Notes: generated by a model from the sequence alone, not told the origin. A stretch of DNA of 64,000 bases from Maribacter algarum (ex Zhang et al. 2020) (GCF_005885635.1 NZ_VATY01000005.1:310001-374000), one strand, 5' to 3'; counted from the first letter of the stretch, positions 54,974 through 62,612 are shown. Translations and numbers: made by a program.

Positions 54974-56766
54974 TTTTTTGACTCTGGAATTTTTTTGAAT
55001 TTCTGATTCTCTATCAAGGCCAAATACTCATCCAAATAGCCGGTATAGATTTCTCTTGGATTCACATCATATTTTTTACATAAGGCAGCTGCGAAACCCA
55101 CGGCAGCTCCCATTTGTCCAGTAGTTCGCATTACCCTTGGCCCACCAAGCCCGGCATGGGAACAACTGAAATTTCTCCCTGCCATAAATAGATTTGATAT
55201 GTTTTTGGAATACAAACTGCGATAGGGTATATAATATTCCGGGGTTTTATAAAACAAAGCTTCGGAAATGAAATCGGGATTCTCCTCATCTTCCAAAACG
55301 GTTTGGTAATGTATATCCACATCGCGAATTTCGATAACCACTCCATCAGGGAATTTGCGTCCTTCCTTGGCATCGTTGAACGTAAAAATATGGTCACCGA
55401 CCAGTCTTCTCGATTCTCTTTTTCCAACTAAGGAAGAAACCCATTCCAATTTTCTGTTGGCATTTGTTGGATCTTTTTTGGCATTTGCAAACGATCCATA
55501 AATGGCGCGTAACATATGATCACGAATATCTTCGGCATCATCAATTTGGTTATGGTCCGGACTACTGAATTCCCATTGCCATTCTCCGGCAACCCGTGCA
55601 TACTTTCTTGCAACGGGCATGGCCCAAGAGACTTCGGGGAAAGTATGTTTAGTATTTGTTTCTTTCGACCCCCATAAAACTGAAGAACCCATCACCGCAT
55701 CGTCTGGTTCTGAAGGTGTCCACAATTCGCCATGTTCTTCCCAAACTTCTCCGTATTCTTCAGAACTTTCACGACCATAATTGAATTCCGCCCCCGCCCA
55801 GTATCCAATCCATCCGTCTCCTGTAGAGTCAACAAATCTTGGTGCTTCAAATCGAATTCGTTCACCAGTCGAAGTATGTCTCGCATCTACATATTGAATG
55901 CTATTATTTTCAGCTTTTGCATCATAGGCCCTATGATTTAAAAACAAATCGATATTCTCATAACTTTTGACATTATCATCGCGCTTTTTCTGGTCCAATT
56001 TAGCTTCGGCACTTCCGTTCGGATAATGCTCCGTATCGATTTTTTTTAGGATGCGTTCAAAATTTCCATAGATACCCAAGGTATGCACCCGAATCTCCTC
56101 GCTGGCATTTCCACCTAAAACCGGTCGGTCATGAATCAAAGCGACTTTGAGTCCTTCTTCTGCCGCTGCAATAGATGCGGCACAACCTGCAAGTCCACCA
56201 CCTACAACTACTAAATCATAGGATTTTGTAATCGGTGGAGCATTTGGTTCGGACTTGGTCTTCTTTCGCCATTCAGCCAACTTTTTGGTAGAAGAGGGAG
56301 GTTCTTCTTTTTTAGTTGAAAAATAGATAGCATCGCATCGTCCGTCGAATCCGGTCAAATCGACCAGTTCCATATCAATTTCTTTTTCGGACACCTTTAT
56401 TTTATCGACATATTCCCAGCCCCAGCCTGAACGCTGACCTAAGATCTTTTTTAAAGGTTTTCCATCGATTTTTAGTTGAAATCTACCTGGAGCCTCCCAA
56501 TCTCCGGGCACCCAATTTTTAGTGCGGACCCAAACATGATATTCTCCGTCAGATTCAAATCTGACCTTAGTAATAGCATTTTTAACCGGTTCTCCAATTC
56601 CGTGTGCCAATAAGTAGGGAGACCCCATTTGTTGTTCGAATTGTGGGTCTACGGTCCATCCCCCAGGGTTGTCAAAACTTTCAGCCTCGACTAAAACATC
56701 TTGTGCATAGGAACCGGAATGGATAAGAAATAAAAATATTAGGGTAAGCACATTTTTCATATTCAA
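54970..56766 (-). CDS. Secreted FAD-dependent oxidoreductase with N-terminal carbohydrate-binding-like domain
   Basis: A protein of 598 residues with a signal peptide (about 1-21, ending SYAQ). Residues of about 22-150 form a beta-sandwich (EAESFDNPGGWTVDPQFEQQ, HVWVRTKNWVPGDWEAPG, WEYVDKIKVSEKEIDMELVDL) like the carbohydrate-binding modules that precede such enzymes. From about 183 it is an FAD_oxidored-type flavoprotein: DLVVVGGGLAGCAASIAAAEEG, LGGNASEE, RFVDSTGDGWIGYWAGAEF, and the C-terminal NLFMAGRNFSCSHAGLGGPRVMRTTGQMG. It probably oxidises or reduces a galactan oligosaccharide outside the cytoplasm and passes electrons to the coupled FMN protein. It is the first gene of the 14-kb operon under site P4. 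Confidence 0.82.
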   Translation of the reverse strand: MNMKNVLTLIFLFLIHSGSYAQDVLVEAESFDNPGGWTVDPQFEQQMGSPYLLAHGIGEPVKNAITKVRFESDGEYHVWVRTKNWVPGDWEAPGRFQLKIDGKPLKKILGQRSGWGWEYVDKIKVSEKEIDMELVDLTGFDGRCDAIYFSTKKEEPPSSTKKLAEWRKKTKSEPNAPPITKSYDLVVVGGGLAGCAASIAAAEEGLKVALIHDRPVLGGNASEEIRVHTLGIYGNFERILKKIDTEHYPNGSAEAKLDQKKRDDNVKSYENIDLFLNHRAYDAKAENNSIQYVDARHTSTGERIRFEAPRFVDSTGDGWIGYWAGAEFNYGRESSEEYGEVWEEHGELWTPSEPDDAVMGSSVLWGSKETNTKHTFPEVSWAMPVARKYARVAGEWQWEFSSPDHNQIDDAEDIRDHMLRAIYGSFANAKKDPTNANRKLEWVSSLVGKRESRRLVGDHIFTFNDAKEGRKFPDGVVIEIRDVDIHYQTVLEDEENPDFISEALFYKTPEYYIPYRSLYSKNISNLFMAGRNFSCSHAGLGGPRVMRTTGQMGAAVGFAAALCKKYDVNPREIYTGYLDEYLALIENQKFKKIPESKK

Positions 56767-56999
56767 GGAAATAATAGTGTTTCTTATTTAACTGCTGATC
56801 ATCTTTCAGCGTTGGTGATGGTGCCATCATTATTTTTAAAAATAAGCTACTATACGTTTCAAGAACTAGCACTTATTATCAAGTAGTAATATTATTTTAA
56901 CTTCATTTACCAAAATGATAAAATACGCCTTAAGTAACTAATCAGACCTTTAACCATTTCATGCTTATTTGGTTTTACATCATTATAAATAAAGTACAT

Positions 57000-57047
57000 T
57001 AAATATAAGAAATGGTAATTTTAATATTGGGATTATCAACTAGACAA
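57000..57047 (-). promoter_or_regulatory. PUL motif plus -7-like box (site P4, FAD oxidoreductase operon)
   Basis: On the minus strand TTGTCTAGT (57047-57039), then exactly 31 bp, then TATATTTA (57007-57000), one base off TAnnTTTG. It lies in the 331-bp gap between the integrase pseudogene and the FAD oxidoreductase gene. The predicted leader is about 230 nt; I see no other gene in that gap. Confidence 0.62.
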
Positions 57048-57097
57048 GATATGTACAACAAAACTTAGAATAGCCTTGGTGGAACTACCGTAAGATA

Positions 57098-57808
57098 TTA
57101 ATATTTCTCCCGAAGCTTATCCATATCCTCTTTTAATTTCTGGTCGATAACTTTAGCATAAATCTGAGTGGTCTTTTAAGATTGATGCCCCAGCATTTTG
57201 CTAATCGATTCAATTGGTATTCCATTATCAAGGGTTACAGTGGTTGCGAAAGTATGTCTAGCCAAGTGGAAGGTCAGATGCTTTGCTATATTGCATGCGT
57301 CTGCTATTTCTTTTAAGTAGGCATTTGTTCTTTGATTACTAATTACAGGTAAGAGCAAGCCATTTTGTGCAGTAATAGGATGATCTGCATATTTTAATAT
57401 GATTTCTTCTGCAGCAGGAAGTAGGGAAATGGTACTTCGAGAATCAGTTTTTGAACGATTAATTTTTATCCTTCGAGTTCCATTCATTTTCAAAACGACA
57501 TGGTTTTGAGATAACTTTTGGACATCCCTCTAGGTCAATCCCGTAAAGCAACAAAACAAAAATGTCCCGAAGCTGTTCCAACCTCTTGATTCCAAATCAT
57601 CAATGTAGCGGTTTAAATCAATTCCTTTTTGACTCGAACCCTTGTCTCTACCTTTTATGGAATTCCAGTTTTCAGGCTTAATTTTACGTTTTATACTAAA
57701 TTCAGAGCGATTGCCATTTACGGTTATTCGTATGTATATCGGAGCTTTACCGCGATTATTTAATCTGCCTGTTCTTAGGTAACTTAAGATTGCAAATGAA
57801 TTGGACAC
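57098..57808 (-). pseudogene. Tyrosine recombinase (integrase) pseudogene
   Basis: One reading frame covers an N-terminal arm-type domain (FAILSYLRTGRLNNRGKAPI, IKPENWNSIKGRDKGSSQKG), then jumps to the catalytic domain (FGTFLFCCFTGLT, a stop, RDVQKL, then KTDSRSTISLLP, LTFHLARHTFATTV with HxxR, and MLGHQS, a stop, KTTQIYAKVIDQKL). The core-binding domain of about 100 residues between them is missing. Two in-frame stops interrupt it: TAG about position 57532, where relatives have Tyr after TGLT, and TAA about 57178, just before the catalytic Tyr. The catalytic Tyr itself remains (QIYAKV). It is dead as an integrase and marks the edge of an old insertion. Confidence 0.85.
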
Positions 57809-57923
57809 TATAATTGTTTGTTTTTCATTTTTTTTACCATTTTAAGTTGATAAAAATATTTCCGTAATAATCTGATATACAATTTTTAAACACCCTTCTG
57901 GTGTCCATTTTTATGGATTTAAT

Positions 57924-57943
57924 AAGTGCGCACCGAATAGCGC
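57924..57943. repeat. Direct repeat copy 1 near att region
   Basis: AAGTGCGCACCGAATAGCGC occurs here and again identically at 58117-58136, 193 bp apart. Inside it TGCGC and the following GCGC can pair around ACCGAATA. The copies bracket the hairpin and tRNA remnant and may be integrase arm-binding or transfer-related sites. Confidence 0.7.
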
Positions 57944-57990
57944 TCCAAATTGGATGATTTTCAATGATATCAAATGGATGAAGAAAAAAG

Positions 57991-58024
57991 AAAAGCCTAT
58001 AAATCAATGATTTAAAGGCTTTTT
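57991..58024. terminator. Bidirectional terminator hairpin
   Basis: AAAAGCCTATAAATCA is followed, one base on, by TGATTTAAAGGCTTTT, a 16-bp stem with a single mismatch and T-runs at the ends. It lies just downstream of the tRNA 3'-end remnant (reading the minus strand), where a tRNA terminator would be expected. Confidence 0.7.
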
Positions 58025-58047
58025 GAATATTTTATGAAGTCTAAAAG

Positions 58048-58069
58048 TGACCTGGCTGGGGCTCGAACC
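58048..58069 (-). other. tRNA 3'-end remnant (att-like site)
   Basis: On the minus strand this reads GGTTCGAGCCCCAGCCAGGT plus CA, the T-loop and acceptor 3' part of a tRNA of the kind whose acceptor is GACCTGG...CCAGGTC; tRNA-Lys(TTT) of Bacteroidota is my best guess. Upstream of the T-loop the sequence no longer fits a tRNA, so only the 3' end is present. This is the usual footprint of integration into a tRNA gene (attR-type duplicate). The dead integrase is about 240 bp away. Confidence 0.6.
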
Positions 58070-58116
58070 TCAGTTGTAATCATTTGATATTCAAAAAGTT
58101 AAAATCAGTATTTTTA

Positions 58117-58136
58117 AAGTGCGCACCGAATAGCGC
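58117..58136. repeat. Direct repeat copy 2 near att region
   Basis: This is identical to 57924-57943. Here it is followed by ACC, which extends the inverted repeat TGCGC-N8-GCGCA to five paired bases. The surrounding 57809-58358 stretch holds no intact gene. Confidence 0.7.
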
Positions 58137-58358
58137 ACCTGTTTGTATTTATATATTTAATGAACTTATATCTATTCAAATGTCGGTAAATTCTATTCGA
58201 AAGTCAAGAACTAGTATGTAATCGTAATTACTTATTCAAAATTTATATTTAAACGAGAGTAAAAAACACGGAAAATTACCTTTGTTTTATTGAAAGGAGT
58301 AAAAACTACCTCTATTGATTTTAGTTGTGAATTAGGAACATTAAGTTTTGATTCAGGT

Positions 58359-58513
58359 TTATTGGGAAAAACTAATCTTCTTTCCAATGAATAAATTTTC
58401 CTGTTTCTGGGGTTCCAGCATTTTCCCCACTTCGAAATAAACGACATAATCCGCTGCACAATTCGAATAACATTTCCCTGATTTCTGTGGTGTGATCACT
58501 ATGAACTTATCAT
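58359..58513 (-). pseudogene. Frameshifted mobilization gene remnant (DUF5712/MobB-like)
   Basis: An ATG at 58513 overlaps the stop of the BfmA/BtgA gene by 4 bp (ATGA), as expected for a coupled downstream gene. In frame it stops after four codons, but one base off the frame reads KFIVITPQKSGKCYSNCAAD and continues to a stop at 58359. Deletion of a single A (ATGATAAG from ATGATAAAG) explains the shift. The start resembles the M-I-x-K-F...GKSYSN beginning of DUF5712-type mobilization proteins. Only about 50 codons remain; the body of the gene is lost. The assignment is tentative. Confidence 0.5.
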
Positions 58514-59079
58514 GAATCTTTTAAGCCCCTTTTGAAACGTGCTACCTCTTCCCTTGTAATTTCGATTTTCAGATAATCCTTTCCAAAGCGGTTCTTCACT
58601 AGTTCGATTTTATCCAAAAGGTATTTCATTCGATCTTGGGTTTCTTCCAATTTTTGATTGGCTCGATGGTATTTCATTTTTAACTTCACGGCCTTTATCC
58701 TTATGGTTTCCATAGAATCGGAATCGGTTTTTTTCGGCTCAAATATCTTGGGTACATATCTTTTATAATCCTCTTGAAAAAGTGACTTCAACATCATTTC
58801 AATGTTCATTAACGGAATATTTAGAGACTTTTCAATAGCCTTCGAAATTGCGATTCCCGCCTCTATGCGCTTACGATTTTTATCTTGACCGGCTATGATA
58901 TCCTTTCCAAAACGTTGGTGGGGCGAGTAGTTGTGCCATTCAAAAAAGTCCATCATTGCCGTCAAGGTTTCGGCATGGGAACGTGCCACTTTTTTTGAGA
59001 ATACCCGAAACCGAAGGGCAACGGCGAAACGGATACTAATGGCCGAATACGGATACTTATATTTTCTCTTTTCTTTCAT
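58510..59079 (-). CDS. BfmA/BtgA-family mobilization protein
   Basis: A basic protein of 189 residues (many Lys and Arg). It begins MKEKRKYKYPYSAISIRFAV, a ribbon-helix-helix-like segment, then KKVARSHAETLTAMMDFFEWHN, a central helical region with KSLFQEDYKRYVPKIFEP, and a C-terminal coiled coil (ANQKLEETQDRMKYLLDKIEL). This is the layout of the BfmA/BtgA accessory proteins that help the relaxase bind oriT in Bacteroidota mobilizable elements. The downstream partner gene is frameshifted and truncated, so mobilization is probably no longer functional. Confidence 0.8.
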   Translation of the reverse strand: MKEKRKYKYPYSAISIRFAVALRFRVFSKKVARSHAETLTAMMDFFEWHNYSPHQRFGKDIIAGQDKNRKRIEAGIAISKAIEKSLNIPLMNIEMMLKSLFQEDYKRYVPKIFEPKKTDSDSMETIRIKAVKLKMKYHRANQKLEETQDRMKYLLDKIELVKNRFGKDYLKIEITREEVARFKRGLKDS

Positions 59080-59460
59080 TTTTACAGTAAATTTTTTAAT
59101 GTTTTCAGGGGTTTCGGAGCTTTTTACAGTAAAATATCCTATCTATTGATTTATTAAAAACTATCGCACTACCTCATAAAACACTCATTTTCAAGGTATT
59201 GAAAATAGAATCAAATATCATAACACCGCTTTAGCGTGTTGTCCTCTTGCTATTCCTTTTTCCCCCGCAGGGGAAAAAATAAATACCTTTACTTCAAGGT
59301 AAAGGCTCTCGTTTCTAAAGTTGAAAAAGGCATCCATTTTAAGAAGGTTAAAGCTATTTTTTTATGGATTCAATATGAATTATTGAGAAGTGTTGCATTT
59401 TCTAAAATAGAAAAGGGCAACTTTTTGAAAGTCGCCCCATGCATTCAAAATCTTCTTGCT
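59080..59460. other. Intergenic region of the mobile element with hairpins
   Basis: I see no convincing gene in this 381-bp stretch; the plus-strand open frame starting at 59236 overlaps the small gene downstream and has no recognisable domain. It contains a strong hairpin TTTTTCCCC-CGCA-GGGGAAAAA (59257-59278) and a second, CCTTTAC-TTCAAG-GTAAAGG (about 59284-59303). The region upstream of bfmA/btgA-type genes commonly carries oriT, so these hairpins are candidates for it. Confidence 0.45.
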
Positions 59461-59679
59461 TTAAATAGTGAACATGAATTGGTAATTATAAAGGTTCTTA
59501 ATAGCTTCCTCTTCCAAAATTTCTTGATAGTCCAAATGATTTTCTTGGGCATATATTTTCATTTCAGAACCGAATTTTATTTCAACTTCTATCTTGGATT
59601 GCTCCATCAATTTTTCCTGTGTATCTCCGTCCAGATTATTGAAATTTAGACGAAACGGTATATCTATATTAATATCCAT
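59461..59679 (-). CDS. Small hypothetical protein of mobile element
   Basis: A protein of 72 residues, acidic, starting MDINIDIPFRLNFNNLDGDT and containing a helical stretch (EKLMEQSKIEVEIKFGSEMKIYAQE). I recognise no domain. It lies 12 bp downstream of the radC-like gene on the same strand, and small proteins of this kind often accompany radC and ssb genes in Bacteroidota integrative elements. Confidence 0.55.
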   Translation of the reverse strand: MDINIDIPFRLNFNNLDGDTQEKLMEQSKIEVEIKFGSEMKIYAQENHLDYQEILEEEAIKNLYNYQFMFTI

Positions 59680-59691
59680 ACGATTTGAATT

Positions 59692-60141
59692 TTAAAGTAT
59701 TCCCTCATCGGCAAAACTGTAATAGTCGCCATTGGGTACAATTAGAATGTGATCGAGTACTTTGATGTCTAAAAGCTGTGCAGCGTTCTTGATTTTTTTC
59801 GTAATCTGTCTATCCGCTTCGCTTGCTTTTAGTGTTCCACTTGGGTGGTTGTGTGTCAAGATAATCGCTACGGAAAGGGTTTTTAGGACAACCGCAAATA
59901 GGATTCTCAAATCTACAAGCGTTCCTGTTATTCCCCCTTGTGAAATTTGATAGATTCCTTTGACCTTATTGTTATTATTCAATAAAACTATTTTGAACGA
60001 TTCATGTAAGCTAATAGTACTTTTATCCCAATGCTCAAAAAGAAGTTCCGCAGCATCTTTCGAGGAATTTATCTTGCGCCAAAATGGTGCGGTTATGCGT
60101 TCTTTGTAACTGACTTTAATTTCATTAACTTGTGATTTCAT
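59692..60141 (-). CDS. RadC-like JAB-domain protein
   Basis: A protein of 149 residues, the short form of RadC that lacks the N-terminal helix-hairpin-helix part and keeps the JAB/MPN metalloprotease-like domain. The metal motif reads ILTHNHPSGTLKASEADRQIT (HxHPSG...D), preceded by GITGTLVDLRILFAVVL, and the end is KVLDHILIVPNGDYYSFADEGIL. Short RadC proteins are frequent passengers of integrative elements and restriction-linked islands; their function is not settled. It lies between ssb (terminator in the gap) and the small hypothetical gene. Confidence 0.88.
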   Translation of the reverse strand: MKSQVNEIKVSYKERITAPFWRKINSSKDAAELLFEHWDKSTISLHESFKIVLLNNNNKVKGIYQISQGGITGTLVDLRILFAVVLKTLSVAIILTHNHPSGTLKASEADRQITKKIKNAAQLLDIKVLDHILIVPNGDYYSFADEGIL

Positions 60142-60172
60142 TGCTTTTGATTTAAACGTTATTAGTAATGAA

Positions 60173-60207
60173 AAAGAGGGCAGTACTTTTCCGAGAATGC
60201 CCTCTTT
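60173..60207 (-). terminator. Rho-independent terminator after ssb
   Basis: Arms AAAGAGGGCA and TGCCCTCTTT (10 bp, perfect) enclose a 15-nt loop. On the minus strand the stem is followed by a run of T. It lies 21 bp downstream of the ssb stop, between ssb and the radC-like gene. Confidence 0.8.
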
Positions 60208-60227
60208 GTTTTTCTACAATCCACTGT

Positions 60228-60581
60228 TTAAGCTGCTTTGTTTTCAGACTTAGAACCCAATAACAATACTTCACTAACAATCACTTCCGTGATGTATCGC
60301 TTTTCGCCTTCTTTGGTTTCATAACTGCGAGAAGTTAATTTTCCTTCGATGGCAATTTGCTTGCCTTTGACGGCATACTTTTCTACAATCTCGGCAGTCT
60401 TGCCCCAAGCCACCATATTATGCCAGTCTGTACTTAGAACTTTCTCGCCTTTGGCGTTTTTGTAGTTCTCATTGGTGGCCAATGAAAAACGGATTACTTT
60501 TTTACCGCTTTCCAAAACGGTCATTTCGGGATTGTTCCCCACGTTGCCAATCAATTGGACTTTGTTTCTAAGATTACTCAT
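60228..60581 (-). CDS. ssb: Single-stranded DNA-binding protein (mobile-element type)
   Basis: A protein of 117 residues with one OB fold: NKVQLIGNVGNNPEMTVLESGKKVIRFSLATNE, STDWHNMVAWGKTAEIVEKYAVKGKQIAIEGKL, and TEVIVSEVLLLG. It is short and lacks the long acidic tail of housekeeping SSB, as is usual for copies carried by conjugative or integrative elements. It probably protects single-stranded DNA during transfer or replication of the element. A strong terminator follows the gene. Confidence 0.93.
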   Translation of the reverse strand: MSNLRNKVQLIGNVGNNPEMTVLESGKKVIRFSLATNENYKNAKGEKVLSTDWHNMVAWGKTAEIVEKYAVKGKQIAIEGKLTSRSYETKEGEKRYITEVIVSEVLLLGSKSENKAA

Positions 60582-60733
60582 AATTGAAAATATTTAGAAT
60601 GAATTAATAGACCTGCCCGAACTTTTCGAACAGCATTTAATAGCGATTTACTTATTACACCTAGAGCGTTTTCCTTTTTGTTATTTTTTAACTTTTGTTC
60701 CGATTCATTTTTGAGGATTTGATATGATTTCAT
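60578..60733 (-). CDS. Possible small protein upstream of ssb
   Basis: A possible reading frame of 51 residues from the ATG at 60733 (MKSYQILKNESEQKLKNNKK), Lys-rich, whose stop overlaps the ssb start by 4 bp. The overlap suggests translational coupling, but no domain is recognised and it may be leader sequence only. Confidence 0.35.
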   Translation of the reverse strand: MKSYQILKNESEQKLKNNKKENALGVISKSLLNAVRKVRAGLLIHSKYFQL

Positions 60734-60760
60734 GATTTCCGGTTTTGATTTACTTCCCAC

Positions 60761-61194
60761 AGAGCCGTCGCTGTTACCTTTTTTTGTTGCTTACTCAGTT
60801 ACAATATTCAGGCTTGCTAAGACGTATAAAAAAGAGACCCCACTTTTGGTGGGGTCCTGGCTTTATGCCGTTGTGCAAGAATGGATGTTGTTTTTTCGCT
60901 GTCAAAAAAAGGTAGCAGTGGCGGTTCGGGTAGTAGGTCGAAAGCTTTGAAGTTGTGAAATTTTAAATCCTTTTGAATCTGAACAAAACGCTATATTTCA
61001 AATTCAGGTAGAATAGAATTTCAATACGTTTTAATCTGGTAATGATGGACCGATAAAACTAGTTGTATGTCAAGTAAATAGTTACACAATAAGGTTAAAA
61101 GTATTCTCCAAGGATTAAGAATCCTATCCTAATACTGTTAAATCCGTTTCTATTTTCATGATTATTAATAGAACAGTTTTCATTTAGTTGAGAA
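60761..61194. other. Intergenic region with hairpin, edge of mobile element
   Basis: No supported gene. It contains a perfect hairpin GACCCCAC-TTTTG-GTGGGGTC (60836-60856). The plus-strand open frame that spans it has no recognisable domain. Beyond about 61000 the sequence is AT-rich, and the gene content changes from mobile-element genes to chromosomal ones. Confidence 0.5.
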
Positions 61195-61851
61195 TCAAAC
61201 ATCCTTTGGCTTTAATTCCAAGCCTGTATACAGCTTTAGTATTGAAGAACCATATTTTGGGTAGGTCAGTTCTTGTTTTATCTCAAAGTGTTTCAATAAC
61301 ATTGGCATAACAATTTCACGCCTATCCTCAAAATCCTTTTTAGCACTTTTCCCTGTCAACAGGTTAAAACCAAAATCAAGAATTGGTGATTTTCCTGGTG
61401 TTACCAGCATAAAACTGCCGTTTGGCCTTAGAGTTCTTTTTACTTCCAAACATACTGCCTCTAAATCAGAAACAAATTCTAAAGCGCTAACTGCTACAAT
61501 ACTATCAAATGAATTGTCTTCCCATATCATCTTTTCCGCTCCACCAGAAACGAGTTCCGCTTTTACATTATATTCAAGGAGCTTTTCTGCCACTTCATTA
61601 TGTTTGTCATGAATATCAATTCCATAAATATTATGGGCGTGTTTTGCTAGTTCAGGTAAAAAAACTCCACTTCCATATCCGATTTCAAGCAAATGTCCCT
61701 TACTCTTTTTAGCGAGCATTCTAATAATTAGGCGAAACCTTGCCTTCATAATAATTCCCAGGAATGGTTTGAAATTCCAATCACCATGATCGACATCACC
61801 TGTTTTTATCAAATATTTTTTGGGAAGTAAATTTAATTTGGTCGAACGCAT
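61195..61851 (-). CDS. Class I SAM-dependent methyltransferase
   Basis: A protein of 218 residues of the Methyltransf_11 type. Motif I is LLEIGYGSGVFLPELAK (about 74), the acidic end of beta-2 is GIDIHDKH, and the post-motif region has SFDSIVAVSALEFVSDLEAVCLEVKRTLRPNGSFMLVTPG. The N-terminal 50 residues are specific and give no hint of substrate; the acceptor could be a quinone, lipid or small molecule. It stands alone and is divergent from the metal-efflux genes. Confidence 0.85.
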   Translation of the reverse strand: MRSTKLNLLPKKYLIKTGDVDHGDWNFKPFLGIIMKARFRLIIRMLAKKSKGHLLEIGYGSGVFLPELAKHAHNIYGIDIHDKHNEVAEKLLEYNVKAELVSGGAEKMIWEDNSFDSIVAVSALEFVSDLEAVCLEVKRTLRPNGSFMLVTPGKSPILDFGFNLLTGKSAKKDFEDRREIVMPMLLKHFEIKQELTYPKYGSSILKLYTGLELKPKDV

Positions 61852-62183
61852 TTCTTTAAAGAGATTTAGTCAAAACGAGGCGTTCAATTGAAGGGGGGGC
61901 AATCCAAAGATATTTTAAATAATAATGTTTTGCTAATTAGACTTGGCAAAAGAAGACAATTTTACTTTTGTCGAAAAAAAATAACGATTTGACTGATTTC
62001 AAAGGAGAATATTAGTCCCACAAAAAATCTACAAGAATTAACTCTATAATTATAATATTCAAAACTTGAATATTAAAAATATTTTAAAGTGCTCGTATTC
62101 AACGCGTTAATAATAATGAGAAATAAAATAATTTTAGTTAAAAAAACCAGATAATCGAATTATTTACTAATTTTGTTTAACGA
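61852..62183. other. Divergent promoter region
   Basis: A 332-bp AT-rich gap between the methyltransferase (minus) and the HYC_CC_PP gene (plus). On the plus strand TAATTTTG (62168-62175) matches the TAnnTTTG -7 box and ends only 8 bp before the ATG, so the transcript would have almost no leader. The remainder shows no gene. Confidence 0.5.
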
Positions 62184-62612
62184 ATGAAAGAAACGCTACA
62201 TAAAATAACTTCCACTTTAATGGCATTAATCGTGCTATTATCCACAATGTCTTTCTCTGTGGATATGCATTACTGTGGTGGTCATTTGGTAGATTTCAGC
62301 ATGTTCGATAAGGTAGATACTTGCATGATGAAAGCAGAAAAGTCGAAAGACTCTAGTTCCTGTGAAGTTATGGAAATGGAGAACGAGACAAGCTGTTGTT
62401 CTGATATAGAAGTTACAATAGAGGGTCAAGATGATTTAAAAATCTCATTCGACAACCTTACTTTTGAACAGCAACAATTTGTTTTTTCTTTTGCTTATTC
62501 CTTTATAAATCTCTTTGATGCGGTAGAAGAAAATATAACTCCGTTTAGAGACTATGTCCCGCCTCCACTATTACGGGATGTTCAAGTTCTTGACCAGACT
62601 TTCCTTATTTGA
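62184..62612 (+). CDS. HYC_CC_PP-family small secreted protein (metal-efflux associated)
   Basis: A protein of 142 residues with an N-terminal hydrophobic signal (about 9-28). The three name-giving motifs are present: MHYCGGHLVDFSMF near 29, SCCSDIEV near 72, and the Pro-Pro-rich end FRDYVPPPLLRD. Small proteins of this type are encoded directly upstream of CusA/CzcA pumps in Bacteroidota and are thought to bind the metal (His/Cys motifs) in the periplasm. It lies 121 bp upstream of the RND pump gene. A -7 box 8 bp before the ATG suggests a near-leaderless mRNA. Confidence 0.85.
   Translation: MKETLHKITSTLMALIVLLSTMSFSVDMHYCGGHLVDFSMFDKVDTCMMKAEKSKDSSSCEVMEMENETSCCSDIEVTIEGQDDLKISFDNLTFEQQQFVFSFAYSFINLFDAVEENITPFRDYVPPPLLRDVQVLDQTFLI

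Noticed and set aside
58048-58069. A tRNA gene
   Set aside because: Only the T-loop and 3' acceptor part fit; the sequence upstream forms no anticodon or D arm, so it is recorded as a remnant.
58232-58459. Minus-strand open frame of 75 codons
   Set aside because: It is out of frame with the mobilization remnant and resembles nothing I know; more likely decay debris.
59236-59649. Plus-strand open frame of 137 codons
   Set aside because: It overlaps the small minus-strand gene antisense, has low-complexity hydrophobic content and shows no domain.
60732-60950. Plus-strand open frame of 72 codons
   Set aside because: It runs through a perfect hairpin and overlaps the leader of ssb; no recognisable protein.
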